DNA from: Fragum whitleyi | Lineage: Eukaryota > Mollusca > Bivalvia > Cardiida > Cardiidae | Assembly (NCBI GenBank): GCA_948146395.1 | Contig: OX411547.1 | Span: 57,925,066-57,989,065, forward strand | Direction of reading: 5' to 3' | Length of the DNA: 64,000 nt | Shown here: positions 43,901 through 51,599 of the stretch, in pieces | How positions within the stretch are numbered: position 1 is the first letter of the stretch | Layout: each line of letters starts with the position of its first letter | Notes under the pieces: generated by a model | Told to the model about the DNA's origin: nothing | What the model saw: only the letters and a program-made list of their open reading frames with translations | The model's database searches: none | Made by a program: the position numbers and the translations under genes

Positions 43901-46202
43901 AAACAGCTCGTGCTCAGACCCCATTTACCCTAGAACAGAAAAGAGTAGAAACCTGGAGGTGATAGAGTGTGAACGGGGCATATGTCTCAAGTGGACCTAT
44001 TATTATCAAGGTGAGATAATATACAGTTTGTAACATCGTGAAAATGACTGTTATTCCGATGAAAACCATTCTTAATCGTTCACTCAGCTCCCCTTACCTC
44101 CATTGAGTTTCACTAAAAGCTAACTCCACATATTCAATTTTATTCCAAAATCATTCCAAAAATTCACTCATCTTGTCAATTTTACGATGGAATTTACTGT
44201 ACGAGGATTTTTCGGGAAGTTTTGTGACAAAGCTGATAATTACAAAATCAGATATTTCTCAAAAAAGAGTATTTCGGTAAAACTCTTACTAGAGGTTAAA
44301 ATCAACAGGTTGTTTTACATTATCGGGTACAATACTCGAGTACCCAGCAGAACCAGTCTATGTTTGACGAGACGGAGGACTCGTCGTTAAAATGCTAAAA
44401 CCTCGTAACAACAGCCGACAATGTTGTAGATTTACACCAAATATTTGTTTGTTTAAATGGGGTTTAAGGCCAGCTTCAACAATAGTTTCAGTTATATTGC
44501 ATAGACTTGTGTACCTATCCATGATTTTCCAATCGTGTTGTCGCACAAGACAACGGCGAACGATCACGAGTCTTCTTGTATTTTTCCTAGTTAAAATGTC
44601 GGATCTGTGCCAAATACACTTTCGCCAGACTCGTATTTGTTAACGTAAATTCTTTCGATCTCTTCAATCAAACCTTACACAGTCAGTTTTGATCTATTCG
44701 ATAGTCTTATTGTCTTGTGTAGTCAATGGGAAGTAATCTATACTCATATTGTTAAGACCATCAATTCTATTGCTATCTCCCTTGCAAAGAAGTCTGTTCT
44801 GTCAATTAACAGCAATTCTAAAGCTCTTTTTGACAAAACTATTTAAGCACGTCTGATATTTTAACAATTTCGCGTGTGCGCAAAAAAGGCACTGGCCATT
44901 CTGTGCATCTGCCTAGTCTTAGAAGAGTCTTCACTATACGCTCTGTCAAAAGGTAATAAGGTTTGCATACTTATTCTCAATATATGTATGATATACCTAT
45001 CGAAGCTGCTCTTACAGTGTGCCTCGTGCACATGTGAACTTGTTGGAAATGACAAAAACAGTATGCTTGCAAATATCGTAAATACCGGAAGGGTAGACAG
45101 GCATAGGGTGATAGAAAATGAATAGTTGCGTGATGGAGAGATATTTTGCCGCCTAGAAAACCACCTATTGCTCTACTAAGACTATTCTTTGACCACCTGT
45201 TTAATTAAGACTTTGAATACGGAGCGTATAGCAAAGACGAAATGTAGACGCACAGGCTAGCTAAACGCTTTGTTACGTGATTGCAAACACGTGAAATTGT
45301 TGCAATTTTCACGCACATTTTTTTTTTTAATTTATGTGGTTAAAGGTTATAATGCTGTAAATTTTGCAATGCATTGTAATATTATGTATTTTTTTATCAT
45401 CGAAAAAAAGTTTCCTGGAACATTTGATGCTTATCAGGATATAAAGATACTGCTTTCTCATAAATTTCGTGGTTGATACAAAGTGAATATTGAATGAGTG
45501 ATCATCGATTAACGAATTTATTAAACGAGTCATCTATAAACTACGCCGAGTTCCTATCTGTTTTAGATGACGAGTTTAATAAATTTGGTATTTTATGAGC
45601 ACAAATTTGATATTCTATTTATAATATGATATGCCTTTTTGCGATAAATCGAGGAATTTCCAGAAATTTATCTGAGTTCAAGTTATTCCACAAACATATG
45701 ACGCCATTTTCGAAATTACGTCAGACATGCATTATGACGTCATTTTTACCAAGAAAATATAACGTTGCTTTACGTTCTTAGCTCATTTGCATATTTATTC
45801 CACTTGTGTAATAATACCCGTGTAATATTAAAAATATTCAACGGGATTATTTCACTCCCGCGACGTAGGCATATTATAAATGCTGAGTAGCATTAAACAT
45901 AGTATATATTATATAGTACTATATTAAAACAACATCAACAACAAAAAAAATATATTTTTTCTTATATTACAGATAAATTGTTTATGCACAGAACTTGTTC
46001 CGAACGCCATGACTTTAAAATAATGATGATCGACGGAGTGTGTCGATCGGAGCGGAACGGGAACGGATATTTGTGTATGTGTGGAAAACACTTGTGTAAC
46101 ACTAGCACCAGAAATACACTTCACTCTCTACTAGTGACATTTATATTACTAGTGACAAGCATCGTGATATCAAACAATGTGATATATGGAGAAAAATGGT
46201 GA
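25813..46202 (+). CDS. Ly6/uPAR-type (three-finger) GPI-anchored or secreted protein, 3 coding exons
   Basis: Coding exons are 25813-25906, 43864-44010 and 45973-46202 (94+147+230 = 471 nt, 156 residues plus TGA). Both introns are GT-AG and both interrupt a codon after its first base, so the frame is continuous. Residues about 8-26 form a hydrophobic signal peptide. Ten cysteines follow: C36-x2-C39, C48, C67, C72, C89, C104, C115-x-C117 and C122, the last followed by Asn (the C-N signature of LU domains). N45 and N123 sit in glycosylation sequons. Residues about 130-147 are hydrophobic near the C-terminus, as expected of a GPI-attachment signal. The spacing resembles the ten-cysteine LU proteins (quiver/sleepless, crooked-neck-like Ly6 proteins), which act outside the cell or on its surface and often modulate channels or receptors; the target here cannot be read from sequence. 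The start has G at -3 and +4. Intron 1 (17,957 bp) is full of mobile elements. Fold and topology are well supported; the exact subfamily is inferred. Confidence 0.88.
26104..26155. repeat. Hairpin, GTAACTACATCCT variant
   Basis: ATCGTAACTACATCCT pairs with AGGATGTAGTTTCGAT around a short AT-rich loop. It resembles the GTAACTACAGCTT family with different inner bases and lies in intron 1 of the Ly6-type gene. Confidence 0.6.
26688..26947. mobile_element. GTGACCCGTCACGCG-family MITE, diverged
   Basis: The ends ATGTGACTCGTAAGGCGAAA and its inexact complement (TTTTTGTGCGAAGGGTCAT) enclose a strong inner hairpin GTCGACCCCAATCAGCCTGC. A partial copy of the right half repeats at 27189-27325. Confidence 0.6.
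28050..28312 (-). mobile_element. tRNA-derived SINE, minus strand
   Basis: On the minus strand a tRNA-like head (GACTCAGTGCTTTAGGTGC, B box GTGGTTCGAGCCC) is followed by a body ending near TCTCTCTCAGAGACG. A related body without the head is at 43170-43325. No anticodon arm can be trusted. Confidence 0.6.
28314..28447. repeat. 134-bp near-perfect hairpin, GCTTTGCAC family, copy 3
   Basis: AGCCCTGCGTTCGGGGTGAC and its complement at 28428-28447 bound arms that stay paired through TATACCCCGCTTTGCAC to the centre. This is the best copy in the window. Confidence 0.85.
28735..28975. repeat. Hairpin family with the CTGTGTGGCTGCACAGG core
   Basis: The ends TGCGTGACATTTTCAACAA and GAAATTGTTGGAAATGTCAC are inverted, with a GC-rich central stem (GGTCAGACTGTGTGGCTGC). 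Related copies are at 3.05, 44.9, 45.2 and 63.4 kb. Confidence 0.6.
29217..29328. repeat. Hairpin, GCTTTGCAC family, copy 4 (diverged)
   Basis: AGCCCTTCATTCAGG and CCTGAACGCAGGGT bound arms with ACCCCGCTTTGCTCGTGC near the centre; many mismatches. Confidence 0.65.
29376..30090 (+). mobile_element. AGCTCCACTGGCC-headed tandem-unit element, second copy
   Basis: The head AGCTCCACTGGCCGAAAGGC and a (GTCC)n/GTGCGTCCGTCC run are followed by three or four units of about 160 bp containing TGGATTTCAATCAAATTTCAC. No clear tail is seen before the next element. Confidence 0.6.
30274..31556 (+). mobile_element. Tandem-unit element, AGCTCACCTGAGCA head (copy e)
   Basis: The head palindrome is followed by a long CGTCGTGCGTCGTCCGTCG run, then eight or nine units of about 125 bp with GCCACAAATATGGCC and ATGAAACTTGGTCAGAATG, and the tail GTAAGCGATCTAGGACC...TCCTCTTG. 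It shares its unit family with copy a (748-1815). Confidence 0.75.
31639..31664. repeat. Poly-G tract
   Basis: GGGGGTGGGGG followed by a further run of G; about 23 of 24 bases are G. Tract length is likely to be unreliable in the assembly. Confidence 0.9.
32756..32973. mobile_element. Palindromic MITE, CCCGAGGTTATAA family, copy 2
   Basis: CCCGAGGTTATAAAACTTTTC and the inverted AAAAGTTTTATAACCTCGG bound an AT-rich palindromic centre (AATATTGATATTATC). Confidence 0.75.
33430..34175 (+). mobile_element. Degenerate tandem-unit element with a GTGACCC-family insertion
   Basis: A damaged head (TCAAGATGTGCTTTTAGGACC) and TCCGTCGTAGG run precede units with ATGGGCGGATTTAAACCAA. The stretch 33612-33757 (TATGTGACCCTTCGCGCGG onward) belongs to the GTGACCCGTCACGCG family and interrupts a unit. 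Confidence 0.45.
34363..34495. repeat. Hairpin, GCTTTGCAC family, copy 5
   Basis: The arms from AGCCCAGCGATCAGGGTGAC to GTCATCCTGAACGTAGG have CGCTTTGCACGTACACTTGC at the centre. Confidence 0.7.
35078..35122. repeat. Hairpin, GTAACTACAGCTT family
   Basis: AAACCTCGTTACTACAGCTT and AAGCTGTAGTAACGAGGTTT are perfect complements around a short loop. Half a copy (GCTGTCGTTACGACATTTTA) lies at 34859. Confidence 0.75.
35757..35828. repeat. Hairpin, GAGTGATCAAA family
   Basis: GAGTGATCAAATGGCATTTT and its complement AAAATGACATTTGGCCACTC lie around GTCTATCTATTTACATGTATAGAC. Related hairpins are at 59320, 60290 and 62785. Confidence 0.7.
36367..36782 (+). mobile_element. Composite element (TGACC-ended segment plus CATCTATAAAC hairpin), forward copy
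   Basis: The segment 36367-36626 has ends AATATGACC and GGTCATATT and carries CGTCGCGGGAGTGATA and TATGCAAATGAGCTC. It is followed by the 120-bp hairpin of the 6.7-kb family. The whole block recurs inverted at 45484-45877, so the two parts move or duplicate together. It lies in intron 1 of the Ly6-type gene. Confidence 0.65.
36829..37015. repeat. About 186-bp hairpin element
   Basis: The ends GAGACAAATGAT and ATATTTGTCTC, followed by inner arms ATACTAAGTGTATTATATG and AAAAATATCTAAC with their complements, fold around GACGAAGCTATGCCGAGAC. It is the only copy recognised here. Confidence 0.65.
37203..37268 (-). mobile_element. tRNA-like SINE head, minus strand
   Basis: On the minus strand, AATTTAGCTCAATCGGTA (A box) and GCGTTCGAACCCCGG (B box) lie between GAGC and GCTC half-stems. 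The anticodon arm is distorted, so it is a retroposon relic, not a gene. Confidence 0.5.
38146..38698 (+). mobile_element. Tandem-unit element, AGCTCACCTGAGCA head (short copy g)
   Basis: The head palindrome and a GTCCGTCGTGCGAC run are followed by about two 145-bp-type units (GGTCAAAAACTAGGTCAC) and the tail GATGAGCGATAAGGGCC...CCCCTTGT. Confidence 0.75.
38930..39410 (+). mobile_element. Degenerate tandem units (CTTAGAAAAA...CTCCTAAACC type)
   Basis: Three diverged units of about 160 bp contain AATCTTAGAAAAAAAT and GGGCCAATCAACCTGAA, matching those at 7.9-8.2 kb. The head is missing. Confidence 0.5.
39452..40537 (+). mobile_element. Tandem-unit element, AGCTCACCTGAGCA head (copy i)
   Basis: The head palindrome, TCCGTCGTCCATCGTG run, six diverged ~140-bp units with CACTCTAGAGGCCA and AATCTTAGAAAAACC, and the tail CAGGTGAGCGATTTAGGGC...GGCCCTCTTGTTT. 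Confidence 0.75.
41191..41229. repeat. Short hairpin, AAGATCAGTCTGCACA family
   Basis: CTAAGATCAGCCTGCACA and TGTGCAGACTGATCTTAG pair with one mismatch. Confidence 0.65.
41703..41823 (+). mobile_element. 3' end of a retroposon with (ACTT)n tail
   Basis: The sequence runs to CACGTCACTTTAATAAAAAAAATT and stops in ACTTACTTACTTA, a simple tail typical of LINE or SINE 3' ends. No reverse transcriptase is upstream, so it is a 5'-truncated copy. Confidence 0.5.
42733..43112. repeat. Cluster of GTAACTACAGCTT-family hairpins
   Basis: A near-perfect hairpin at 42736-42785 (CTACAGCTTAAATAAGC and complement) is followed by broken versions at 42886-42945 and 43004-43110, each flanked by TTTTGCTCGCGA or its complement. 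This suggests a repeat of hairpin plus flank. Confidence 0.6.
43170..43325 (-). mobile_element. SINE body fragment, minus strand
   Basis: It aligns with the body of the 28-kb SINE (GAGAGAGGxGCAATGG, GAATTCTACAGTTTG, then a T-rich end). The tRNA-like head is absent. Confidence 0.45.
43379..43498. repeat. Hairpin, GCTTTGCAC family, copy 6
   Basis: The arms from TTCAGGATAACAAAACGGTG to GCACCATTTTGTCACCCTGA pair with a short deletion in the left arm. It lies about 370 bp before exon 2 of the Ly6-type gene. Confidence 0.7.
43864..44010 (+). CDS. Ly6-type gene, coding exon 2 (first half of the LU domain)
   Basis: The acceptor is TTTTCAG at 43863 and the donor is CAAG/GTGAGA at 44011. The exon encodes CYYC near its start, then single cysteines in SSC, IEC and GIC contexts: the first two fingers of a three-finger domain. 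It enters at phase 1 and leaves at phase 1, so it could be skipped without a frameshift, but five of the ten cysteines would be lost. No open frame in the exon is long enough to stand out without splicing. Confidence 0.87.
44031..44188. mobile_element. Shortened ATCGTGAAATTGAC-family MITE in intron 2
   Basis: The ends ACATCGTGAAAATGAC and GTCAATTTTACGATGG are kept but the interior is about 250 bp shorter than full copies, so this is an internal-deletion derivative. It starts 20 bp after exon 2 of the Ly6-type gene. Confidence 0.65.
44870..45052. repeat. Hairpin family with GAAATTGTTGGAAATGxC ends
   Basis: ACAATTTCGCGTGTGCGCA on the left and GTGAACTTGTTGGAAATGAC on the right are inverted; the central stem is degraded. 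A partial copy with the same right end is at 45225-45316. Confidence 0.5.
45484..45877 (-). mobile_element. Composite element, inverted copy of 36367-36782
   Basis: It reads hairpin first (GTCATCTATAAAC...GATGACGAG), then the TGACC-ended segment reversed (TTTGCATATTTATTCCAC, CAACGGGATTATTTCACTCC, CGCGACGTAGG). It ends about 95 bp before exon 3 of the Ly6-type gene. Confidence 0.65.
45973..46202 (+). CDS. Ly6-type gene, coding exon 3 (second half of the LU domain and C-terminal tail)
   Basis: The acceptor is ATTACAG at 45972. The exon encodes R-T-C, G-V-C, then C-M-C and C-N, completing the LU cysteine set, followed by a Ser/Thr-rich linker and a hydrophobic run of about 18 residues, then TGA. 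The tail fits a GPI-attachment signal, with the omega site probably in the N-T-S-T-R-N segment. A few polar residues after the hydrophobic run (NNVIYGEKW) are slightly more than usual, so a single-pass membrane anchor is an alternative. Confidence 0.87.
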
Positions 46203-46204
46203 CC

Positions 46205-46442
46205 AGGGGCCTATTTTATTAAACTTCTTACGAAAAAAATAATCGTAAGTCAAAATCACAAATCATAGCTGTTGATTAGATACATTGATAGATTCTGTCT
46301 TGCAATTTCCCATTGGAATTGTCTTTAGAGGACGATTCCAATGAGATTGTGCATGGCTGAATTCCATATTTAGTTACTACTGTAGAAGCAATTTTATTTT
46401 TGACTTACGAGAAAAATGATCGTAAGATGTTTAGTAAAACAT
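46205..46442. mobile_element. About 235-bp inverted-repeat element
   Basis: TTACGAAAAAAATAATCGTAAG with GTCAAAATC on the left is mirrored by TTTTTGACTTACGAGAAAAAT and ATCGTAAG on the right. A central stem (CCCATTGGAATTGTC and complement) is also present. It starts just after the Ly6-type stop codon, probably in the 3' UTR. Confidence 0.55.
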
Positions 46443-46792
46443 GTCCCAGACGATTTGGAGAAGATTCGGAATTTATACATGATACTGTAGAGATCTTTAC
46501 AAGGTCAGACGTTGGTATAGATACACAAGCTGAAGTGAGTGAGAAGGAGAAAAGGACAACTTTTTCTATACCTATATACCCACAAATGATCTTTGACCGC
46601 TCACCTAAACGCGTGAATCTATCAAAAGAAGTGATGTCATTATCCCGCTGTAGAAGAATATTTTTTGGAAAGATTTTATTTCCTAACCTAGTTTGAAACA
46701 AATTAGAACATTGAAGGACCCAAGAAGAATCATCGTTGAAGATCTTTGATTGAAAATGGGGAAAATGCTTTTGACAAAAGATAGCGAGTCAC

Positions 46793-46798
46793 AATAAA
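46793..46798 (+). terminator. Candidate polyadenylation signal AATAAA for the Ly6-type gene
   Basis: This is the first canonical AATAAA I see downstream of the stop at 46202, about 590 bp away. The hexamer is frequent by chance in DNA this AT-rich. Confidence 0.3.
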
Positions 46799-47005
46799 AA
46801 TGAACGCCAGTAAAGTGCCAAATGTAGAAATAGACCGTCACGATTTTTTAATCGACGGATTGTAAAAAAACTTTTTATGTAGTGTTAGTATTTTGATATC
46901 ACCATTTTGTATAAAATAAACTAAAATCAAGGGGTCATGGCAAAACTATGGCCAAGTGGCTTATTTATCTAAAGGTATTTATAATAATTTAAAGGCATTT
47001 TATTG

Positions 47006-47215
47006 TGTGGTGTCCGTGGTCTAGAGGTAGAGAGCGTACACATCTTGACCCAAAGGTCCCGAGTTCGATTCCCGGGAGCGGCTATCGGTCTCGGTTCTTT
47101 CATTTTCCCACACAATCGGCACGAGTACGCTCGTACTGCTGAAAATTCTAGGAAGCAGAATCGAGAGGAATTTATCTATGTCGTAAGACTTTGTTTCACA
47201 ATCGATGTAAAATAA
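47006..47215 (+). mobile_element. tRNA-derived SINE
   Basis: The A box GTGGTCTAGAGGTAGAG and B box GAGTTCGATTCCCGG are followed by a body with CACGAGTACGCTCGTACTGC and end near an AAATAAA run. The head is tRNA-like but its acceptor arms do not pair well. Confidence 0.6.
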
Positions 47216-47231
47216 ATAGATTTAAACTTAA

Positions 47232-47389
47232 GGTAGTGGAACCGTAATAGTTCCGTAAAGTTTCGAAAGTAAAGATCTTTAGCAGTTATAACCGAGGTTT
47301 CCTAATGATTTCATTAGGAAATTTTGGTCAATATTGTTAAAGAGAATGAGCTCTCCGAAATGCTGCGGAACAATTACGGGTCTACTACC
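47232..47389. mobile_element. 158-bp TTAA-flanked MITE, copy 2
   Basis: GGTAGTGGAACCGTAATAG and TCTACTACC ends with TTAA at 47228-47231 and 47390-47393. It is the same length as the copy at 2007. A truncated third copy is at 49069-49172 (GTTGACCAAGGTTTCCTAAT to GGGTCCACTA). Confidence 0.75.
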
Positions 47390-47706
47390 TTAAGCATTTC
47401 TGATAGTTTTGCGCTCATTCCTTCAAATTTAATCAATCGATTGTGAAAGAAACAAGCATTCTTCTAATATTCAAAAATAAACATTTGTTTAAATTTGAAG
47501 AAATTTCATTTAAAACAAATTGATGATAGCACTAAGTGTACTTATTACCATAAGTATTTCCTTACTTTGAAAAAAAACACGTATAACTTTGGAGCTTTTC
47601 TGGTTTGAAAAAGATAAATCAGTTGGTATAGATCAAGATCAAACCGCAACTATGTGCATACTTTATCTATACCTCCTGCGAAAGCAGGAATATTCCGAAT
47701 CACACT

Positions 47707-48128
47707 TAAAAGCATCGTGAAATTGACACTCACTGCGATCAAAACTATTCAATATCACTCACTCAGTGCGCCATTTATTCCTCCCTCCCTTCCAAAGACT
47801 CACTCAAACCGATAGAGAACGCTCTGAAATCCCTAGAAAACATTTCGAAGTCGTTCAAATCGACCAACATTTAATTGAGATTGATAATATTAATCTACGA
47901 TTCTATTGGCTGGTGTGAATTTCAAAGTTCCTGATTAGACTACGAAAACACCCGAACAGAAAATAAGGTACATTTTATTAAAGGGGGTAAACATATCGCA
48001 AATATTATTCGTATAGAACAAAATTAGCAATATTGGGTTAACTCACCAATTTCACTCAAAACTCGCTTCAAACACTCATACAAAATCATTCCAAAATCAT
48101 TCATCGTGTCAATTTTACGATGTTCCTA
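47707..48128. mobile_element. About 420-bp MITE, ATCGTGAAATTGAC family
   Basis: GCATCGTGAAATTGACACTC at the left and GTCAATTTTACGATGTTCC at the right enclose mirrored subterminal runs (CACTCACTCAGTGC, AACACTCATAC) and an AT-rich centre with ATTTTATTAAAGGGGG, also found in the 56.9-kb copy. Confidence 0.75.
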
Positions 48129-48315
48129 ACTATAAGCATGATTGCCGAAGGATGTCTCTTTCTTTGCCAAAGTAATATTTACTTGGTAATTGCTCAACTA
48201 CTACTATTATCGGTTAGAGGCCATATGCTTAAATGAAGCTGTACTTGAGAACTTTTGGACGATAACCGACGCTAAATGTAAGACTGAAATTAAGACTCAT
48301 GAAAGTCTGTGTTAC

Positions 48316-48430
48316 AGAGCCCGTACGGCGCCGGCAAACTCGCCGTAAAGCATGCAATGTCCGTGCGACGGTACAGGAAGTCCTTGCGATTTTCGCAAGG
48401 TTCTACGGGCGCTGTAGGCCTTGCGATATT
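48316..48430. other. GC-rich patch with CGTACGGCGCCG motif
   Basis: CCCGTACGGCGCCGGCAAA and CTTGCGATTTTCGCAAGG hairpins stand out from AT-rich flanks. An open minus-strand frame overlaps but has no recognisable domain. It is probably the remains of a repeat. Confidence 0.35.
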
Positions 48431-48651
48431 GAATAAAACACACACACACATACACAATTTTTAAAAAATCTCTATGCCGTACGGAGATAAATAATGTGGC
48501 TTTCAAGACGACGTGGAAAGGAAAGGAGAGCGTATAAACAAAAAAATCTTTGTCAAAATAACTCTTCCTAACTTTTTATGAGTGGATTTTCTTAACATTT
48601 TCACAGAGTGTTCCATATAATTTAATGTTGATGTCTTATTTTAAAATGTTG

Positions 48652-48712
48652 AACAAAAAAAAAAAACAACATCAACAAAAAAAAAAAAAAAACAAAAAAA
48701 AAAAACAGGCGA
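48652..48712. repeat. A-rich simple tract next to a tandem-unit tail
   Basis: Long A runs broken by C are followed by GCGAAGCGATAAGGCCCCC and TTCTTGTT, which resembles the tail of the AGCTCACC-type elements. The A tract may mark where an element was truncated. Confidence 0.5.
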
Positions 48713-48889
48713 AGCGATAAGGCCCCCTTGATTTCTTGTTCTTTGCCTTAGGCATTACGTATAATCAAACAAGTGCGAAAAAATCATTTTTGTGAATGTT
48801 CGTTTATGTACCAGGTTCGATATAAAATGACAAAATCGAATTGAAATTTTAATTCCTTGAGATAACAGATATATAGAAAAAGGAGGGTT

Positions 48890-48967
48890 TCAAAACGATG
48901 GCTCAGCGCGAAATAGTTGTAACTGCCTATATGTTTATAGGCGGTTGCAACTGTTTCGTGCTGGGCC
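48890..48967. repeat. Hairpin, CAGCGCGAAACAGTTG family, copy 1
   Basis: GGCTCAGCGCGAAATAGTTG and CAACTGTTTCGTGCTGGGCC pair around a TATATGTTTATA loop. Copies are at 56611 and 57284. Confidence 0.7.
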
Positions 48968-49784
48968 AGCGAAATGTGAAAATATCCAATGACGTTGTTT
49001 TATGTGAAACGTATAAAATTGTTGCCTTTACTATGAACCTAGAAGGGATCCATTCTTTACATTCTCTTTGGCAATGTTGACCAAGGTTTCCTAATGGAAT
49101 CATTTAGAAATCTGGCTTAACATTGTGAAAGATCACGTGTTCCGAAATATTGCGGAACTATTGCGGGTCCACTAATCGTATATCGAGCTCTTGAACAAAC
49201 CTTAAAACTATGAGAAACTACAATGCATAGACAAATAAAAAAAAAAAAGATGTGCGATAAAAATATCGTAAATATGGCTTCATACAATCTATATTTATGA
49301 CATCTGACCGCACAGTCCAGTAACGAGTTTGTCGCTACAAGAAATTTATCACTTTTCATACAATGTCTTCCGTTTGAATTTTTTCCAGCCGCCGAGACCT
49401 GTCCTGCGTTCCTGATTCAAATACGTATGCAAACGTTTCAGAATGATACCCAGCTTTACACATAAATACAAATGCAAACGGATACTATGTCTTAAACGTT
49501 CTGCGAACGTTGTAATATTGAACTTGGTAGAGGTCAAGTTTATCTTTTTTGAGATATGGTTTTGTTTCATAAATACGGAGTTGTTAGATTTGTAGATTTA
49601 TACATTCATGCCTTTAGCCAATGTTATACATAAAAACATTAAAATTGAGTTTGTAGTTCATCTTTTTTGTGATTATTTTATTTTTTTGTTCTTAACAGCT
49701 CGTTTTGAAACGAGACAAAGTCGTGACAAATTATCGTATATAAATAGATGATAATCGTTTGTTTCAGTGTAGGATCGATTTACA

Positions 49785-50135
49785 GTCGATATTGCTCGAG
49801 CGTCCACGCCTATTAAGCGACCAATTCTATTAAGCAACCACCATAAAAAGTCATCTTACCGTAAGCAAAGTCTGTAAAAAGAGGACATTTTTAACAAAAA
49901 ATGGTTATCATTGAATCTTATGTTGTTGGGGTCCATTAGAATCGTCTCAATAAGACGATTCTAATGGGATCGAACATCAAAGGACTCACAACAACTTGAC
50001 CGACAATCTTTAAATGCCATCAAAATGACCTGTCACATTTATCATGATAGTTTGTATTAAGCGACCATTCCCATTAACGACCACTTTTTGATGGTCCCTT
50101 AAGTGGGCGCTTAAGTCAAGATTTACTGTTTATCT
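49785..50135. mobile_element. Inverted-repeat element with TTAAGCGACCA repeats
   Basis: TTACAGTCGATATTGCTCGAGCG at the left is weakly mirrored by GCGCTTAAGTCAAGATTTAC at the right. ATTAAGCGACCA occurs inside both halves, and the middle has a perfect stem (CATTAGAATCGTCT and complement, 49931-49961). Confidence 0.5.
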
Positions 50136-51111
50136 AATTGAGTGAACAAGTAAGGCTAAATTTCAATCAATTAAATATTAATAGATCTTAATCGAAAAAC
50201 AACCTTTTATTCTATTTCTTCAATGCAAAAATAAGACAAAATATTAAGTTTTTTGGACGAATTTTCCCAAAGCGTGTCATTTTGCACGTGATTTCTATGC
50301 AACGTCCATGAAGACATCGATAATGGTGCTCTGCTTAGATAACGTCTGATAGGTTAAAATGAACGAAAGCGGGATATAATTTTTTGATAATTTCAATGCC
50401 GTGAGTTTATCAAAAGATAATCTACCGTTATTCTTAGATAATTCCCCGAAAAAGACCAAATAAATGTGAACTACCTTTAGAAAAAGGATCATCAACGATC
50501 TTTGTAAAATACTGAAATAACTTTTGATAAAAAGTACATTGGTCCCAGTAGAGGAAAATAGGAGGTCGAACTTGTACAATCTTTTAAAGATGAAGGGAGT
50601 ATTTGTTGATTTCATTGAGGGATGAAACTAAATACCTTATCACACTGTATGAATACGCGAAGCGGGTCCATGCATGATTGTGATAATGTTTTTTTAGTTT
50701 CCTACCTCTATGCAATCGACAAATATTATCTTCATGTTTTATAATTTAATATCATGAAGAAAAAATGTAAAGATTTGTAATTTAAATAACAGTTTTCTCA
50801 CGTGACTACTTTTAAAGGAAACTCACAAAACAACTGTGTACTAAAAATTGTTTTCATTGGTGAATTAAACCAACTTTTCAGCCAATCAGAACACACGAAT
50901 ATTGTTTGACAAAACTAAAATTAGATTATTTTACAATAAAATGTAAAACGACCAATCAATACTCCAATTGCGAAAAGTATCAACCTTATAGCAAGCCTGC
51001 TTAGTCCGCGTAGACTAAGGTCCACACTTTTGCACAACCCATATGCCCCCTTTTCAAATGATTTTTCATTAAATAAAATGATAGAGAAAACGGGAGAACA
51101 AATCATCGAAA

Positions 51112-51245
51112 CAATCCTGCGTTTGAGATGTTTTTTACGTTTTCGAAACATTTATGAAATTAAATTCGGCTTTGCACGTGTTGCATTGTGCAAAGTAATG
51201 TACTAAACGTTTGCAAATGATTTTGCATCCAGAACACAAGGGTGG
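51112..51245. repeat. Hairpin, GCTTTGCAC family, copy 8 (diverged)
   Basis: CCTGCGTTTGAGATG and CATCCAGAACACAAGGG bound a degraded hairpin with GGCTTTGCACGTGTTGC. A similarly decayed copy is at 49401-49520. Confidence 0.5.
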
Positions 51246-51599
51246 TCTGTTAATCAGGGGAATCGATCTTTTGGTCACCCCAATAACCACATATGAATGA
51301 TAAATAACAATTTGTAGATGTACTCCGCTCTTGCGTATTATGCGTTTTGGCAGTTAAGCCCTTATACGAAATATAGGTAGCTCTTTTACAAAAGAGACCG
51401 CAACAGAGCTTGTGCCATTTAAACTACATTTTTTGTAGATACACACGTCAAATTCAATGACCAAAGGCCATTTTTTCTATTCAGTTGTTTCAATTAAACC
51501 TTGTAGCGGGTATAACGCCGCTTTTACTTTTTTTCGGTCATATTACTGTGACATAAGCACCTAGCAGTGGATTTCTGGTATTTTCTACAGTATTTCTAA

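Noticed and set aside
46400..46701. 98-codon frames open on both strands over the same bases
   Set aside because: Neither has a recognisable domain; one strand's openness mirrors the other's by chance. The region is more likely the 3' UTR of the Ly6-type gene or flank.
47006..47083. A functional tRNA gene
   Set aside because: A and B boxes are present but acceptor and anticodon arms do not pair; it fits a SINE head.
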